Source: JAFGWO01 sp965603295
GTDB taxonomy: Bacteria; BMS3Abin14
Length of the DNA stretch: 38,561 bases
Assembly (NCBI GenBank): GCA_965603295.1
Contig: CBFDCL010000010.1
Span: 1 to 38,561, forward strand
Direction of reading: 5' to 3'
Below, one piece after another: positions 16,272-24,784 of this stretch. A model generated the notes under the pieces. That model had not been told where the DNA came from, made no database searches, and saw only the letters and a program-made list of their open reading frames with translations. Positions within the stretch are counted from its first letter, which is position 1. Each line of letters opens with the position of its first letter. The translations under genes were made by a program, and so were the position numbers.

Positions 16272-17402
16272 TTACTTCCCTTTGATGGTGATGATCGTCA
16301 CTTCCGCCGGGGAAAGGACCCTCAGAGGGGGACCCCAGGTCCCGGTCCCCCGGCTGGTGTAGATCTTCGCACCTTTTCCAAGGTCAAAAAGGCCCGCGTC
16401 GTACTGGTACCGCATCCTGACGGGGATATTGAACGGGAAGATCTGGCCCTTGTGCGTGTGTCCGGACAACTGGAGCTGGAAACGCCCCACTGATGGTTCG
16501 TGAACCAGGGGCTGGTGTTTTAATAACACTGTGAAGAGGTTTCGGTTTCCCATGGCAAGAGCGGCCCCTTCATCCGTATAGGAAGCCTCTCCCGTACGGG
16601 AGCCGGCAGGATCGTCCACTCCGGCGACGCGGATCGGCCCCACTTGGGCGGATGTGCCCCGCAGGACCAGGAAACCCGCCTCCTCCATGAATCGGAGGCT
16701 GCCGGAAAGCCCGGCGTAAAACTCATGGTTTCCGGTGACCGCGAACTTTCCCAGGGGAGGCCGGTAGGAGGCGAAGAGCAGACCCAGATGGTTCGTGTGG
16801 GGAACGTTCCCGTCCAGCAGGTCCCCGGTGGAGAGAAGGATATCGGGGTCCTCATCCTGGAGGATTCCAAGGATCTGGTTGATCCGCTTTTTCCCCTCCA
16901 TGAGGCCGAGATGCACATCGGATATCTGAGCGATCCTGACGGGGCCGGCGCCCGCAGGGAGGAGGTCGGTCTCGATGGTGATCCTTTCCGTCCTGAGTCC
17001 GCGGCCCTCAACGAAACCCCAGGCGGCAGCGGCTGCGATGAGAACAAGGATGGCAAGAAACGCCGGTCTGGCCGGGATGACGAGACGGTAGAAAACCGGG
17101 GCAACATTAGCTGCCAGGCGCACTCCCATGTTCCAGATGTCCCTGACCAGCCCGAGGCAGAAGAACCACAGGAGGACCGCCATCCAGATATAGGAGATCC
17201 AGGCGAGAACGGTAGCGGGAAGGACGGCTCCCTGCCTCTCGAGGATCCTCACGAGAATGGGTCCGTTGAGCATGAGAAGGAGAAAAAGGATAAGGGCCAG
17301 GATCCGCCACCCTTCCGGGCCGCAGGCCTGATGACATTTAAAGAAAAAGTAAAGGTGCATCCCGCCGAAGATGCCGAAATAAAAGAGAAGGAAAAACAGC
17401 AT
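16272..17402 (-). CDS. membrane-anchored calcineurin-like metallophosphoesterase (YaeI/YkuE type)
   Basis: A 376-residue protein with four hydrophobic helices in the first ~135 residues followed by a calcineurin-like phosphoesterase domain. The metal-binding motifs are complete: QISDVHLG, STGDLLDG, GNHEFY, KHQP and SGHTHKGQ. The order and spacing suit the YaeI/YkuE group, which act on phosphoester lipids or UDP-lipid A-type substrates; the actual substrate is unknown. The ATG at 17402 has a GAGG six bases upstream; the GTG at 17414 is an alternative. It diverges from the M48 protease gene. Confidence 0.88.
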   Translation of the reverse strand: MLFFLLFYFGIFGGMHLYFFFKCHQACGPEGWRILALILFLLLMLNGPILVRILERQGAVLPATVLAWISYIWMAVLLWFFCLGLVRDIWNMGVRLAANVAPVFYRLVIPARPAFLAILVLIAAAAAWGFVEGRGLRTERITIETDLLPAGAGPVRIAQISDVHLGLMEGKKRINQILGILQDEDPDILLSTGDLLDGNVPHTNHLGLLFASYRPPLGKFAVTGNHEFYAGLSGSLRFMEEAGFLVLRGTSAQVGPIRVAGVDDPAGSRTGEASYTDEGAALAMGNRNLFTVLLKHQPLVHEPSVGRFQLQLSGHTHKGQIFPFNIPVRMRYQYDAGLFDLGKGAKIYTSRGTGTWGPPLRVLSPAEVTIITIKGK

Positions 17403-17547
17403 GGGTAACCTCACTAAAACGGGTGGAGACTTGGCTTTCGAAGGTCATTTATATTAGAATTCACCCATCCTTTGCAAGGGATGCTTCAAACGAAGTTGTC
17501 CTGGCCCGGGAATTTCCCCGGCCAGATGAAACCATGGGGGTGTGCTC

Positions 17548-18963
17548 ATGAGAGTCCGGGTTCGGTGCCTGCTGTTTTTCTTCCTGTCCCTTTGTCTTGT
17601 ACCAGTTGCTGGTGCTGCCCCCGGCCTGAACGAGAACGGGATGGCTGTGGTGCGCCTGGCTGCTGACGAGTACAATCGGATCTCCCAGCAAAGCAAGGTT
17701 GTCTCCCATCGCCCTTTGAAAGATTACGTAACGCGGGTTGCCAAAGGGCTGGTGCCCGGGGGGAGTTCGCTTCCCGGCGGGGTCTCCCTTTCGGTCACGG
17801 TTCTCGACAAGAGCCTGCCTGAGGTCTATTCCCTGGCAAACGGGGTCCTCGTGATCACCACCGGGGCGCTGCTGTCCCTCGATAATGAGGCTCAGTTGGC
17901 GGCAATCCTGTCCCACGAGGTGGCTCATCTTGTCGGGGCCCATTATCCGGGGATCTACCAGGCCTTCAAGGAGCAGGAGAGGAAAAAACGGCGGGGAGCT
18001 TTCGCTGCGGGGCTGGCTGGCGTCGTTGTGGGAGCCGCCATCGATTTCACCGTCCAGACGAAAACCCACGATGTGTACTCGGACCTCAACGCCGGGGATA
18101 TCAGCTACCGGGAGGCCCTGAAAAAGGCGACGGCAATCCAGGCCAGCGCCGGGGTGGTGGAGGGGTTTTCGGATGTGTACCAGAGCCTCCCCCCGGAAAC
18201 ACGGGCCGGGTCCGGAGATCCGAGGATTCCGCTGGAAATGGTGGCCGACGCCGAAGGACTCAAACTCATGGTAGCGGCGGGTTATGATCCGATGCAGGCC
18301 GGGGAGGCCTGGAGGAGGATGAGGAAAACGTCTGACAAGGCGAAAGAGGGGAGCAAGGAATCCATGGCCATGGCGTTCCTTCCCCCGGAGATGAGGACCC
18401 TCATTTCAGGAGTGTCGGGGCCCATGGGAGGGATCAGGGCCGAACGCCTTACCAGGACCGTGAGCCAGAACCCCCCTGACCGGCCGGGGTTCCTCGATGC
18501 CCTGTCGGGCTCGAAGGAGATCACCGCCCTTCGGAAGGGCGCAGGCCGGACAGGGCGGAAGGAGTTCGCTTCCGTGATTGGGAATTATGTTATGGGAGAT
18601 GCGAAGGAGGCTTTTGATTCCGGGGATTTCGCCACGGCCAAAACACTTTTCCAGGCGGCCTGGGATTCGGGTAAACAGAACGCCCAGATCGCCTACTACC
18701 TTGGGCGGTCCCAGGTAGGAGAGTTCGCCTTCGCGGCTTCCGACCGGGAGAAAGAGGAATCGGAAAAATACCTGCTCAAGGCCGTCAAGCTGGACCCCAA
18801 AATGCCTGAGCCGTACAAAGCCCTTGGCAACCTTTACGGGGAATGGGAGATGTACGGGGAGGCGGTTTCCATGTACCGGAAGTACCTGAAAGTTTCTCCC
18901 AAGGCATCGGATCGGAGCCGCATTGAACGGGAGATCCTGAAAATGGAAAGGAAAGCCAGATGA
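17548..18963 (+). CDS. secreted M48 family zinc metalloprotease with TPR tail (BepA-like)
   Basis: A 471-residue protein with a cleavable signal peptide (RCLLFFFLSLCLVPVAGA), so periplasmic. The zinc motif HEVAH (His123, Glu124, His127) lies in LSHEVAHLVGAHYPG, and the third ligand is probably the Glu of EMVADAEGLKLM near residue 230. Residues from about 345 form TPR-like repeats (FATAKTLFQAAWDSGKQNAQIAYYLG, KAVKLDPKMPEPYKALGNLYGEWEMYGEAVSMYRKYL). This architecture is that of BepA/YfgC, which maintains outer-membrane assembly. The ATG at 17548 is preferred over the GTG at 17542. The stop overlaps the next start by four bases. Confidence 0.88.
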   Translation: MRVRVRCLLFFFLSLCLVPVAGAAPGLNENGMAVVRLAADEYNRISQQSKVVSHRPLKDYVTRVAKGLVPGGSSLPGGVSLSVTVLDKSLPEVYSLANGVLVITTGALLSLDNEAQLAAILSHEVAHLVGAHYPGIYQAFKEQERKKRRGAFAAGLAGVVVGAAIDFTVQTKTHDVYSDLNAGDISYREALKKATAIQASAGVVEGFSDVYQSLPPETRAGSGDPRIPLEMVADAEGLKLMVAAGYDPMQAGEAWRRMRKTSDKAKEGSKESMAMAFLPPEMRTLISGVSGPMGGIRAERLTRTVSQNPPDRPGFLDALSGSKEITALRKGAGRTGRKEFASVIGNYVMGDAKEAFDSGDFATAKTLFQAAWDSGKQNAQIAYYLGRSQVGEFAFAASDREKEESEKYLLKAVKLDPKMPEPYKALGNLYGEWEMYGEAVSMYRKYLKVSPKASDRSRIEREILKMERKAR

Positions 18964-19853
18964 TTAAAGGAAAAGCCGGGGCGATTGCCGTATTCGTGGT
19001 TTTTTCACTGACAAGCACAGGGTGGGTCCATCAAAGCGAAGCCGCATCGGTGAAACTGAGGTACGGTTTCAAGCCGGGGGCGGTGTACCGGGTCACGGAA
19101 CAGGATCACACTGTAAGCAAAACGGTCACCGAGATGGACGTGATGGGCCAACTCCAGAGGTTCGAGAGCCCCTCCGACCAGGTGTCCTCGGGAACCTGGT
19201 CCGCCAGGGCTGTCGGAAAAGTAAAAGACGGAGTGAAACTGCAGGTTGAATACGGTCAGCGGAAAGGGGGGGAACGGTGGTCCGCCGGGAAGGTGGATGC
19301 GGGGAGCATCTTCGGGAAAAGCAGCGCCGAGGTGATCATCCATCCGGTCAAGGGAGTGATGGAGATCAAGTCCCTCCCTGCCGGGGACCAGATTATCGAT
19401 ATCATTTACCAGGGCCGTTTTGCCTGGATGCCGAAGCTTCCGGAAAAGGAGATCAAGGTAGGAGGTGGATTTACCCACGAGTATGTGCTCAACTCGGGAA
19501 TGTACCATGTCAAAAGTACCGACGAGTATTACCTGGTTGAAGTCAAAAGCGGATTCGCTATCTTCGATGTGGAGACAAAGACGGTTGCCGTAATCCGGAT
19601 GAGCCAGGCTCCTACCCCGGAAGGAATGCCGTCCGGGGTGGCAATGAATATGGGGGATATGAAGATGGCCTACAAAGGGTCCGGAACGGCCGTCTTCGAT
19701 ATGAAGGAAGGAATTTTCGTCGAACGCGAGGGCAAGATGTCCTACTCCAACATGGACACCACCGAGGGCTCGTCCCCTTTGCCCGGAGGAATGTCCTTTT
19801 CAAGCCGGATGGAAGGGGTGACGAAATACCAGTTCGAAATGGAAAGGGAATAG
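18960..19853 (+). CDS. secreted protein of unknown function (DUF6263-like)
   Basis: A 297-residue protein with an N-terminal signal segment (GAIAVFVVFSLTSTGWVHQSEAA) and a mature region beginning VKLRYGFKPGAVYRVTEQDHT. The large beta-rich body with KPGxxYR, GxFTHEYVLNSG-like and repeated short strands recalls DUF6263-type exported proteins, but I am not certain. The ATGA overlap with the M48 protease implies co-translation, so it may be a substrate, partner or cargo of that protease. No catalytic motif is visible. Confidence 0.75.
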   Translation: MIKGKAGAIAVFVVFSLTSTGWVHQSEAASVKLRYGFKPGAVYRVTEQDHTVSKTVTEMDVMGQLQRFESPSDQVSSGTWSARAVGKVKDGVKLQVEYGQRKGGERWSAGKVDAGSIFGKSSAEVIIHPVKGVMEIKSLPAGDQIIDIIYQGRFAWMPKLPEKEIKVGGGFTHEYVLNSGMYHVKSTDEYYLVEVKSGFAIFDVETKTVAVIRMSQAPTPEGMPSGVAMNMGDMKMAYKGSGTAVFDMKEGIFVEREGKMSYSNMDTTEGSSPLPGGMSFSSRMEGVTKYQFEMERE

Positions 19854-19943
19854 GGAAGGGCGAAGTGAATCTGACGCAGAGCCACGGAGACACGGAGAAT
19901 TTGAAAATTGTAACTCGTAATCAATTATTTGGTTTTCTCGTTG

Positions 19944-19995
19944 GCCAGTCGCCAATAGCCAGTCAAAATCTTTTTGGATCCTGGATCTTGGATCC
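19944..19995. repeat. GCCAGTC and TGGATCC heptad arrays upstream of marC
   Basis: GCCAGTC/GCCAATA/GCCAGTC at 19944-19964 and TGGATCC/TGGATCT/TGGATCC at 19975-19995. The second family also occurs at 9718-9745, 23732-23752 and 37401-37435. Confidence 0.85.
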
Positions 19996-20010
19996 TGGAA
20001 AAAGAATGTT

Positions 20011-20613
20011 ATGGAAGTCTTCCTGAAAGCAGCCGTTGCCTACTTCGTGATGATCGATCCCCTGGGGACCGCTCTGGTGTTTAACGCCCTGACGGACGGG
20101 CACGACAACCGGTACTGTTGGACCATGGCAAGCCGGGCTGTAGTCCTGTCGACCCTGGTGGTGCTCTCTTTCGGGTTCTGGGGCGTTTCCCTGCTCGGCG
20201 TTCTCGGCATCCAGATGGACTCGTTCCGCATCGCCGGGGGGCTGCTGATCTTTTACGCCGCATTCGGCATGATCACAGGACCGGACAAGGCCCAGACCAC
20301 GCAGGAAAAGGAATACTTCAAGGACATCTCGGTCTACCCCCTCACCATCCCCCTGATCGCCGGCCCGGGCTGCCTTACCCTCACCATCCTGCTCTTTTCC
20401 AACGCCCGCGACGACGCGACAAGCATTCTTCCCCTGGTCCTGGCCATCTTTGCTATCTTTGCCATGACCTATGTAAGCTTTCTCTTTTCCAGGTTTTTCG
20501 CTCGCCTGGTGGGCCGAACCGTGGGCAGCATGTTCAACAGGCTGCTGGGCGTTCTCCTCGCTTCCCTGGCCATCCAGTTTGTGGCGGACGGGATCAAAGG
20601 GCTGATGGGGTAA
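20011..20613 (+). CDS. MarC family integral membrane protein
   Basis: A 200-residue, six-helix inner membrane protein of the MarC/UPF0056 family. The N-terminal FVMIDPLGTALVFNAL and the second-half VYPLTIPLIAGPGCLTLTILL are the paired family motifs. The family was named for a locus near mar but is not a proven drug exporter; some members look like amino-acid-type transporters. Length is normal. The ATG follows a heptad array directly; its last, degenerate unit (TGGAAAA) supplies the only weak ribosome site. No linked gene indicates a substrate. Confidence 0.87.
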   Translation: MEVFLKAAVAYFVMIDPLGTALVFNALTDGHDNRYCWTMASRAVVLSTLVVLSFGFWGVSLLGVLGIQMDSFRIAGGLLIFYAAFGMITGPDKAQTTQEKEYFKDISVYPLTIPLIAGPGCLTLTILLFSNARDDATSILPLVLAIFAIFAMTYVSFLFSRFFARLVGRTVGSMFNRLLGVLLASLAIQFVADGIKGLMG

Positions 20614-20694
20614 AGGCAATTCCAAACTTCATCCGCCTTCGCTGGGAGCTACGGCGGGACATAGATTTCCAATTCCAAAGGACAGGTCTCATCC

Positions 20695-21756
20695 ATGAGT
20701 CTTGAAGAACTGGGTTGGGGGGAACCGTTCATCACTTCCTTTCGCTCTCTGGACCTTCCCGGGTGCCTGCCGGGAAGGATCGTGTGGCAGAGCGCTTTTG
20801 ACTACCGGGTTCAGGGCGAATTCGGGGAGACGAACGCCGATCTCTCCGGGAAGCTCAAACAGGATCAATTACCTGCTGTGGGGGACTGGGTGGCCCTTTG
20901 GCCCGGGTCCGATGGGGAACAGGGCGTCATCGAGGTTCTTTTGCCTCGAAAAAACTCCTTTTCCCGAAACACCGCCGGCAAGGGAGTTTGTGAACAGGTT
21001 AGCGCAGCCAACATCGACGGGGTGTTTGTTGTCTGCGGGTTAGACAGAGATTTCAACCTGCGGCGGATCGAGAGGTACATCACTCTGGTTTACGGCAGCG
21101 GCGCTTCTCCGGTGGTTGTTTTAACCAAGGCGGATCTTTCCGAAGATCCCGAGGGAGCGATCCTGGAGGTTGAATCGGTTGCCCCCGGTGTCCCCGTTCA
21201 CGCGGTGAGTGGTGTGACAGGAATGGGAATGGGGGCACTGGAACGGCACATCACCCCCGGACGGACCGTAGCGTTCCTCGGTTCGTCCGGGGCGGGGAAA
21301 TCGACCCTTATCAACCGGCTGTTAGGCCGGGAACAGATGCGGGTAGCCCGTGTCCGGGAGGGGGATGGGAAGGGCCGGCACACGACGACCCATCGGGAAC
21401 TGTTCCTCCTTCCCGGAGGGGGGGCTGTCATCGATACACCGGGGATGAGGGAGATCCAGGTATGGGGTGACGGGGAAGGCCTGTCCGAAGCTTTTCCCGA
21501 GATAGAGGAACTCTCTGCGTCTTGCCGCTTTCGCGACTGCCGGCACGAATCGGAGACCGACTGCGCTGTCAAGACCGCCGTCGAATCCGGAGCCCTCCAT
21601 CCGGGAAGGTATGGGAGCTACCTAAAACTAAGAACTGAATTCGAGAACTTTGAGCGTCGTCAGGGACAACACGCTCGGACCCAGGAGCGAAAAGAAGGGA
21701 AACGCTTCGCGAAAATGATCCGCGAGGTGGATCGGTATAACCCCAAAAGGAGATGA
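20695..21756 (+). CDS. rsgA: ribosome small subunit-dependent GTPase A (RsgA/YjeQ)
   Basis: A 353-residue circularly permuted GTPase that helps late 30S maturation. The N-terminal OB-fold region (about 25-95, LPAVGDWVAL) is followed by the G domain in the permuted order G4 (TKAD, near 143), G1 (GSSGAGKST, near 198) and G3 (DTPGMRE, near 246). The C-terminal zinc knuckle CRFRDCRHESETDC has the expected Cys-Cys-His-Cys set. The start at 20695 has no strong ribosome site; GAAGAACTGGG begins the conserved part soon after. psiE follows 30 bases downstream in the same direction. Confidence 0.94.
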   Translation: MSLEELGWGEPFITSFRSLDLPGCLPGRIVWQSAFDYRVQGEFGETNADLSGKLKQDQLPAVGDWVALWPGSDGEQGVIEVLLPRKNSFSRNTAGKGVCEQVSAANIDGVFVVCGLDRDFNLRRIERYITLVYGSGASPVVVLTKADLSEDPEGAILEVESVAPGVPVHAVSGVTGMGMGALERHITPGRTVAFLGSSGAGKSTLINRLLGREQMRVARVREGDGKGRHTTTHRELFLLPGGGAVIDTPGMREIQVWGDGEGLSEAFPEIEELSASCRFRDCRHESETDCAVKTAVESGALHPGRYGSYLKLRTEFENFERRQGQHARTQERKEGKRFAKMIREVDRYNPKRR

Positions 21757-21786
21757 TGCGGTGAAAAAACCGGGAAAGTCATCGTC

Positions 21787-22190
21787 ATGTTCAACAAGGT
21801 AGTAAACTTCATTGTCCAACTCCTGATCCCCATGATCATCCTGGTTCTCATCTTCGGTGTTGCCCGCTTGTTCTGGGATATCAGGATCGTTTTCCAGGGA
21901 GGACCCATTTCCCAGAGTTTTGATCTCCTTGTGACCGACATTCTGTCCATGTTCATCGTGATCGAGCTTCTCCGTGGCACCATCGAGTATTTCGAGGCTC
22001 ACCGGATCAAGATTACCCTGATTCCGAGGCGGCCTTTATATTTATCCTCAGGGAGGTCATGATCGGGATCTATTACCATTCGATGGGACCCCTTGATATC
22101 GCCGCCCGCTCCCCCCTGTTTTTTGTCGTGAGGAGTATCTTTTCTATGACCATCTGGTTTTCCCCGGAAGAGTTCGGGGAAAATCATTAG
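21787..22190 (+). pseudogene. psiE: PsiE family membrane protein, frameshifted
   Basis: The first frame (21787 to a stop at 22062) gives a PsiE-like start: two helices and IVIELLRGTIEYFEAHRIKITLI. After that it turns to non-family sequence. The family's continuation is found in another frame from about 22026: EAAFIFILREVMIGIYYH, then a final helix, ending at a TAG at 22188-22190. Restoring one base near 22024 would give a continuous protein of about 134 residues, normal for PsiE. No slippery heptamer is present at the junction. It is either a real pseudogene or a one-base sequence error. PsiE proteins are linked to phosphate starvation, of unclear mechanism. Confidence 0.8.
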
Positions 22191-22243
22191 CCCTTTCCCA
22201 TCCCAATACCTTCAAAACTCCCGGAGAGACGGATTGTAGTCTG

Positions 22244-23068
22244 ATGGTACCTTCTCCCAAACCGTACATGGATGATCATCCCAGGGTCCTGGATGTCTTC
22301 GAGGAGATCTACAAGGAGCGGAACCGGCCTGAATTCATCCATCCCGACCCCCTCGAATTCGTCAGCCGCTTTGATGATCCGGATAACCAGGAAGTGGCTG
22401 GTATGATCGCCTCAGCCCTTGCTTTTGGCCGGGTCGGACATATATTAAAAAACCTGGAGACTGTATTCCGGATCCTTAGGAATCCCGCCTCGGATTTGCA
22501 GGAGATGTCCCGGGAAGATCTCAAACACGCTTTTGGCTCCTTCCGCCATCGCTGGTCATCAGGTGGGGAGTTGGCTGATCTTCTTTTTGGCATCAGGAGC
22601 ATCCGGGGCGATTACGGGTCCCTTGAGAACTTTTTCGTATCGAAGGTCAGGAAAGAACACCGGGACGTGGTCATGCCCCTGGCCGGTTTCGTGGACGGCC
22701 TCAAGAATGCGTCCGGAAATGAGAGTTCGAGCCTGTTGCCCTGTCCTACGATGGGAAGCGCCTGCAAGCGTCTGATGCTTTATCTCCGCTGGATGGTGCG
22801 GAAGGACGAAGTGGACCCTGGCCCCTGGACGGGGATTTCCCCATCTATCCTGGTGGTTCCCATGGATACCCACATGTTCCGGGTCAGCAGGGCCCTCGGA
22901 TTGACAACCCGCAGACAGGCGGATCTGAAATGCGCTCTTGAGGTAACAAGCTTTTTCCGGTCCCTGGTCCCGATGGATCCTGTCCGTTACGATTTTGCCC
23001 TGACCCGTGGCGGGATTCGGAATGAAGGGGGAGTCGACGGGATTCTGGAGCGTTTTTCCTGGAAATAG
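22244..23068 (+). CDS. TIGR02757 (DUF2400) family protein
   Basis: A 274-residue protein of the TIGR02757/DUF2400 family, with a helix-hairpin-helix-like fold reminiscent of DNA glycosylases but no proven function. Recognisable are PLEFVSRFDDPDNQEVAGMIASALAFGRVGHILKNLE at about 39-75, MLYLRWMVRKDEVDPGPW near 183, and LVVPMDTHMFRVSRALGLTTRRQADLKCA near 204. No signal peptide. The ATG at 22244 has only a weak upstream GGAGAG; a second ATG nine codons on is possible. It lies between psiE and the rubrerythrin without visible coupling. Confidence 0.85.
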   Translation: MVPSPKPYMDDHPRVLDVFEEIYKERNRPEFIHPDPLEFVSRFDDPDNQEVAGMIASALAFGRVGHILKNLETVFRILRNPASDLQEMSREDLKHAFGSFRHRWSSGGELADLLFGIRSIRGDYGSLENFFVSKVRKEHRDVVMPLAGFVDGLKNASGNESSSLLPCPTMGSACKRLMLYLRWMVRKDEVDPGPWTGISPSILVVPMDTHMFRVSRALGLTTRRQADLKCALEVTSFFRSLVPMDPVRYDFALTRGGIRNEGGVDGILERFSWK

Positions 23069-23124
23069 CAATTAGGTTGCTGAAATAAAAAAAAGACAGG
23101 CAAGTTTAAAAGGAGGATAAAGCG

Positions 23125-23697
23125 ATGGGCATTAAGGGAACACAAACGGAAAAGAATATCCTGACAGGCTTCGCGGGAGAATCCCAGGCTAGAAACAGGT
23201 ATAATTATTTTTCCAGCAAAGCGGGAAAAGAGGGCTATCGACAGATCGCGGAAATCTTTGAGGAGACCGCCAACCAGGAAAAAGAGCATGCCAAGAGGCT
23301 GTTTAAGCTCCTTGAGGGGGGCGAGACCCAGATCACGGCTTCCTTTCCCGCAGGTGTTATCGGGTCCACCGTTCAGAACCTTGAAGAGGCAGCAGGCGGC
23401 GAGCACTATGAGTGGTCCGAGATGTACCCCGGGTTTGCCAAAGTTGCCAGGGAAGAGGGGTTCGAGGACATAGCGGCGATTTTCGAGGCCATCGCCGTGG
23501 CCGAGAAACAGCACGAAAAACGGTACAGGACGCTCAAGGGGAATATCGAGGCCGGGAAGGTATTCACAAGGGACGAAACGGTGACGTGGAGATGTTTAAA
23601 CTGCGGTTATCTTCATGAGGGCAGCGAAGCACCGCACGAATGCCCAGCCTGCGCCCATCTCCAGGCCCACTTCGAGCTGCTTTGTGAGAACTGGTAA
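23125..23697 (+). CDS. rbr: rubrerythrin
   Basis: A 190-residue cytoplasmic peroxide-reducing enzyme of anaerobes. The N-terminal ferritin-like domain starts with KGTQTEKNILTGFAGESQARNRY and carries the diiron ligands in EETANQEKEHAKR and EAIAVAEKQHEKRY. The C-terminal rubredoxin-like domain has the iron-binding Cys157, Cys160, Cys173 and Cys176 (CLNCGYLHEG...CPAC). A strong AGGAGG lies eight bases before the ATG. It heads an oxidative-stress group with desulfoferrodoxin, a ferredoxin and two ferritin-like proteins. Confidence 0.96.
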   Translation: MGIKGTQTEKNILTGFAGESQARNRYNYFSSKAGKEGYRQIAEIFEETANQEKEHAKRLFKLLEGGETQITASFPAGVIGSTVQNLEEAAGGEHYEWSEMYPGFAKVAREEGFEDIAAIFEAIAVAEKQHEKRYRTLKGNIEAGKVFTRDETVTWRCLNCGYLHEGSEAPHECPACAHLQAHFELLCENW

Positions 23698-23703
23698 AGA
23701 TCA

Positions 23704-23773
23704 GCATCTAGAATCTGGTGTCTAGTATCTACGGTCTTGGATCTTGGATCTGAGAGTTAGAATTCAGAATATG
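23704..23773. repeat. ten-unit heptad array before desulfoferrodoxin
   Basis: Ten consecutive 7-base units with a loose GNATCTN consensus: GCATCTA, GAATCTG, GTGTCTA, GTATCTA, CGGTCTT, GGATCTT, GGATCTG, AGAGTTA, GAATTCA, GAATATG. The array ends a few bases before the GGGAGGAA ribosome site of the next gene. Confidence 0.85.
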
Positions 23774-23783
23774 GGAGGAAAAA

Positions 23784-24161
23784 ATGGCGACGGAAAAACT
23801 GCAGGTCTATAAATGTGAACTGTGCGGCAATATCGTTGAGGTTCTCCACACGGGAGTGGGGGAGTTGGTGTGCTGCAACGAACCCATGGAGCTTCTGTCC
23901 GAGAACAGTGTCGATGCGGCTCAGGAAAAGCACGTGCCGGTTATTGAGAAAACGGACCGTGGATTCAAGGTCACGGTGGGCAGCGTCCCCCATCCCATGG
24001 AGGAGAAGCACTACATCGAGTGGATCGAGCTGGTTGCCGACGGCAAATCATACACAGAATTTTTAAATCCCGGCGATGCTCCTGAGGCGGTGTTCTGCAT
24101 CGAAGCCGATCAGGTCACGGCCCGGGAGTACTGCAACGTTCACGGGCATTGGAAAAATTGA
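23784..24161 (+). CDS. dfx: desulfoferrodoxin (superoxide reductase)
   Basis: A 125-residue class I desulfoferrodoxin, reducing superoxide to hydrogen peroxide in the cytoplasm. The N-terminal desulforedoxin site is complete (Cys11, Cys14, Cys30, Cys31). The C-terminal superoxide reductase centre has Glu48-Lys49-His50, His70, His76, Cys117 and His120, matching the expected His4Cys iron site with the catalytic Glu and Lys. GGGAGG lies 6 bases before the ATG. The peroxide produced would be removed by the upstream rubrerythrin. A strong terminator follows. Confidence 0.97.
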   Translation: MATEKLQVYKCELCGNIVEVLHTGVGELVCCNEPMELLSENSVDAAQEKHVPVIEKTDRGFKVTVGSVPHPMEEKHYIEWIELVADGKSYTEFLNPGDAPEAVFCIEADQVTAREYCNVHGHWKN

Positions 24162-24204
24162 TAAAAAGTCTAAAGTCCAAGGTCCAAAGGAAAATCAATC
24201 AACC

Positions 24205-24245
24205 GGGGCCCGGCATGATTCACCGCCGGGCCCCTGGTCTTTTTC
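24205..24245 (+). terminator. rho-independent terminator after dfx
   Basis: GGGGCCCGGC (24205-24214) pairs perfectly with GCCGGGCCCC (24225-24234) across a 10-base loop, followed by TGGTCTTTTT. It separates dfx from the ferredoxin gene. A short AAAGTCC heptad run lies between the stop codon and the stem. Confidence 0.85.
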
Positions 24246-24257
24246 CAGGACAACGGT

Positions 24258-24370
24258 GTCATTGCGCGCTGACATTTAAGCGAAGCAATCTCAGACAGAG
24301 CTATAGAACCGTTGCTGTCCCCGTTGGTCACCCCTGAGATCGCTTCACCTAAGGATCGGTTCGCGATGAC
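24258..24370. repeat. inverted pair of 37-base dispersed repeat (REP/BIME-like)
   Basis: The left arm 24258-24294 and right arm 24334-24370 are imperfect reverse complements: GTCATTGCG...GAAGCAATCTCAG against CTGAGATCGCTTC...CGCGATGAC. A 36-base relative of the right arm lies at 31509-31544. No gene is enclosed. The pattern suits a short palindromic dispersed repeat rather than a heptad array. Confidence 0.7.
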
Positions 24371-24637
24371 AAACGTCTTTTTTAAACTCTCCAACCCATC
24401 CCTCACGCCCGTTCGTCCCGCTGCAAACGGGACTTACTCAAGACGCGGAGAACGCAGAGAAATTCATCTAACCTCCTTTTTTGATTTAGGTTTTCTCCGC
24501 GCACTCTGGGGCTCTGCGTGAGACAGGTTTTGATTTTCTCCGTTTTCCTAGTCCTCCATTTTCAATTCTCAATCCTCAATTAGTCCCTGCAACCTCAAAC
24601 TCCCAACCTCCCAAACTCTCAACCTCCCCCCCCTCCG
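24371..24637. other. gene-free spacer with mixed repeats
   Basis: This stretch has an ACGCGGAGAACGCAGAG segment mirrored by CTCCGCGC...CTCTGCGT at about 24500-24522, then CTCAATC/CTCAATT and AACCTCA/AACTCCC heptad-like units. No gene is evident. Confidence 0.5.
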
Positions 24638-24638
24638 T

Positions 24639-24656
24639 TTTTGACCTGGGTCAAAA
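24639..24656 (+). promoter_or_regulatory. HcpR-type operator upstream of the ferredoxin gene
   Basis: TTTTGACCTGGGTCAAAA is an 18-base palindrome with 8-base arms. It contains TTGAC-N4-GTCAA, the consensus reported for HcpR, the CRP/FNR-family regulator of hybrid-cluster protein and nitrosative-stress genes in sulfate reducers; the related FNR site is TTGAT-N4-ATCAA. An AATAAG at 24675-24680 could be a -10 element if the site is centred near -41.5. The next gene starts at 24785. Confidence 0.7.
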
Positions 24657-24784
24657 TTGCTCATTTTTTGAGGGAATAAGCCTCTGTCCACGCTTTTCTT
24701 TACTGTTATGCTTGTTATATTGAACCCGTGAGCAAGGTTCACCAATCACTAATCACCAATTACGGAATTTCTGGAGGTGTTAAA

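Noticed and set aside
22010..22030. Programmed -1 frameshifting in psiE
   Set aside because: No X-XXY-YYZ slippery heptamer or obvious downstream pseudoknot at the junction; mutation or sequence error is simpler.
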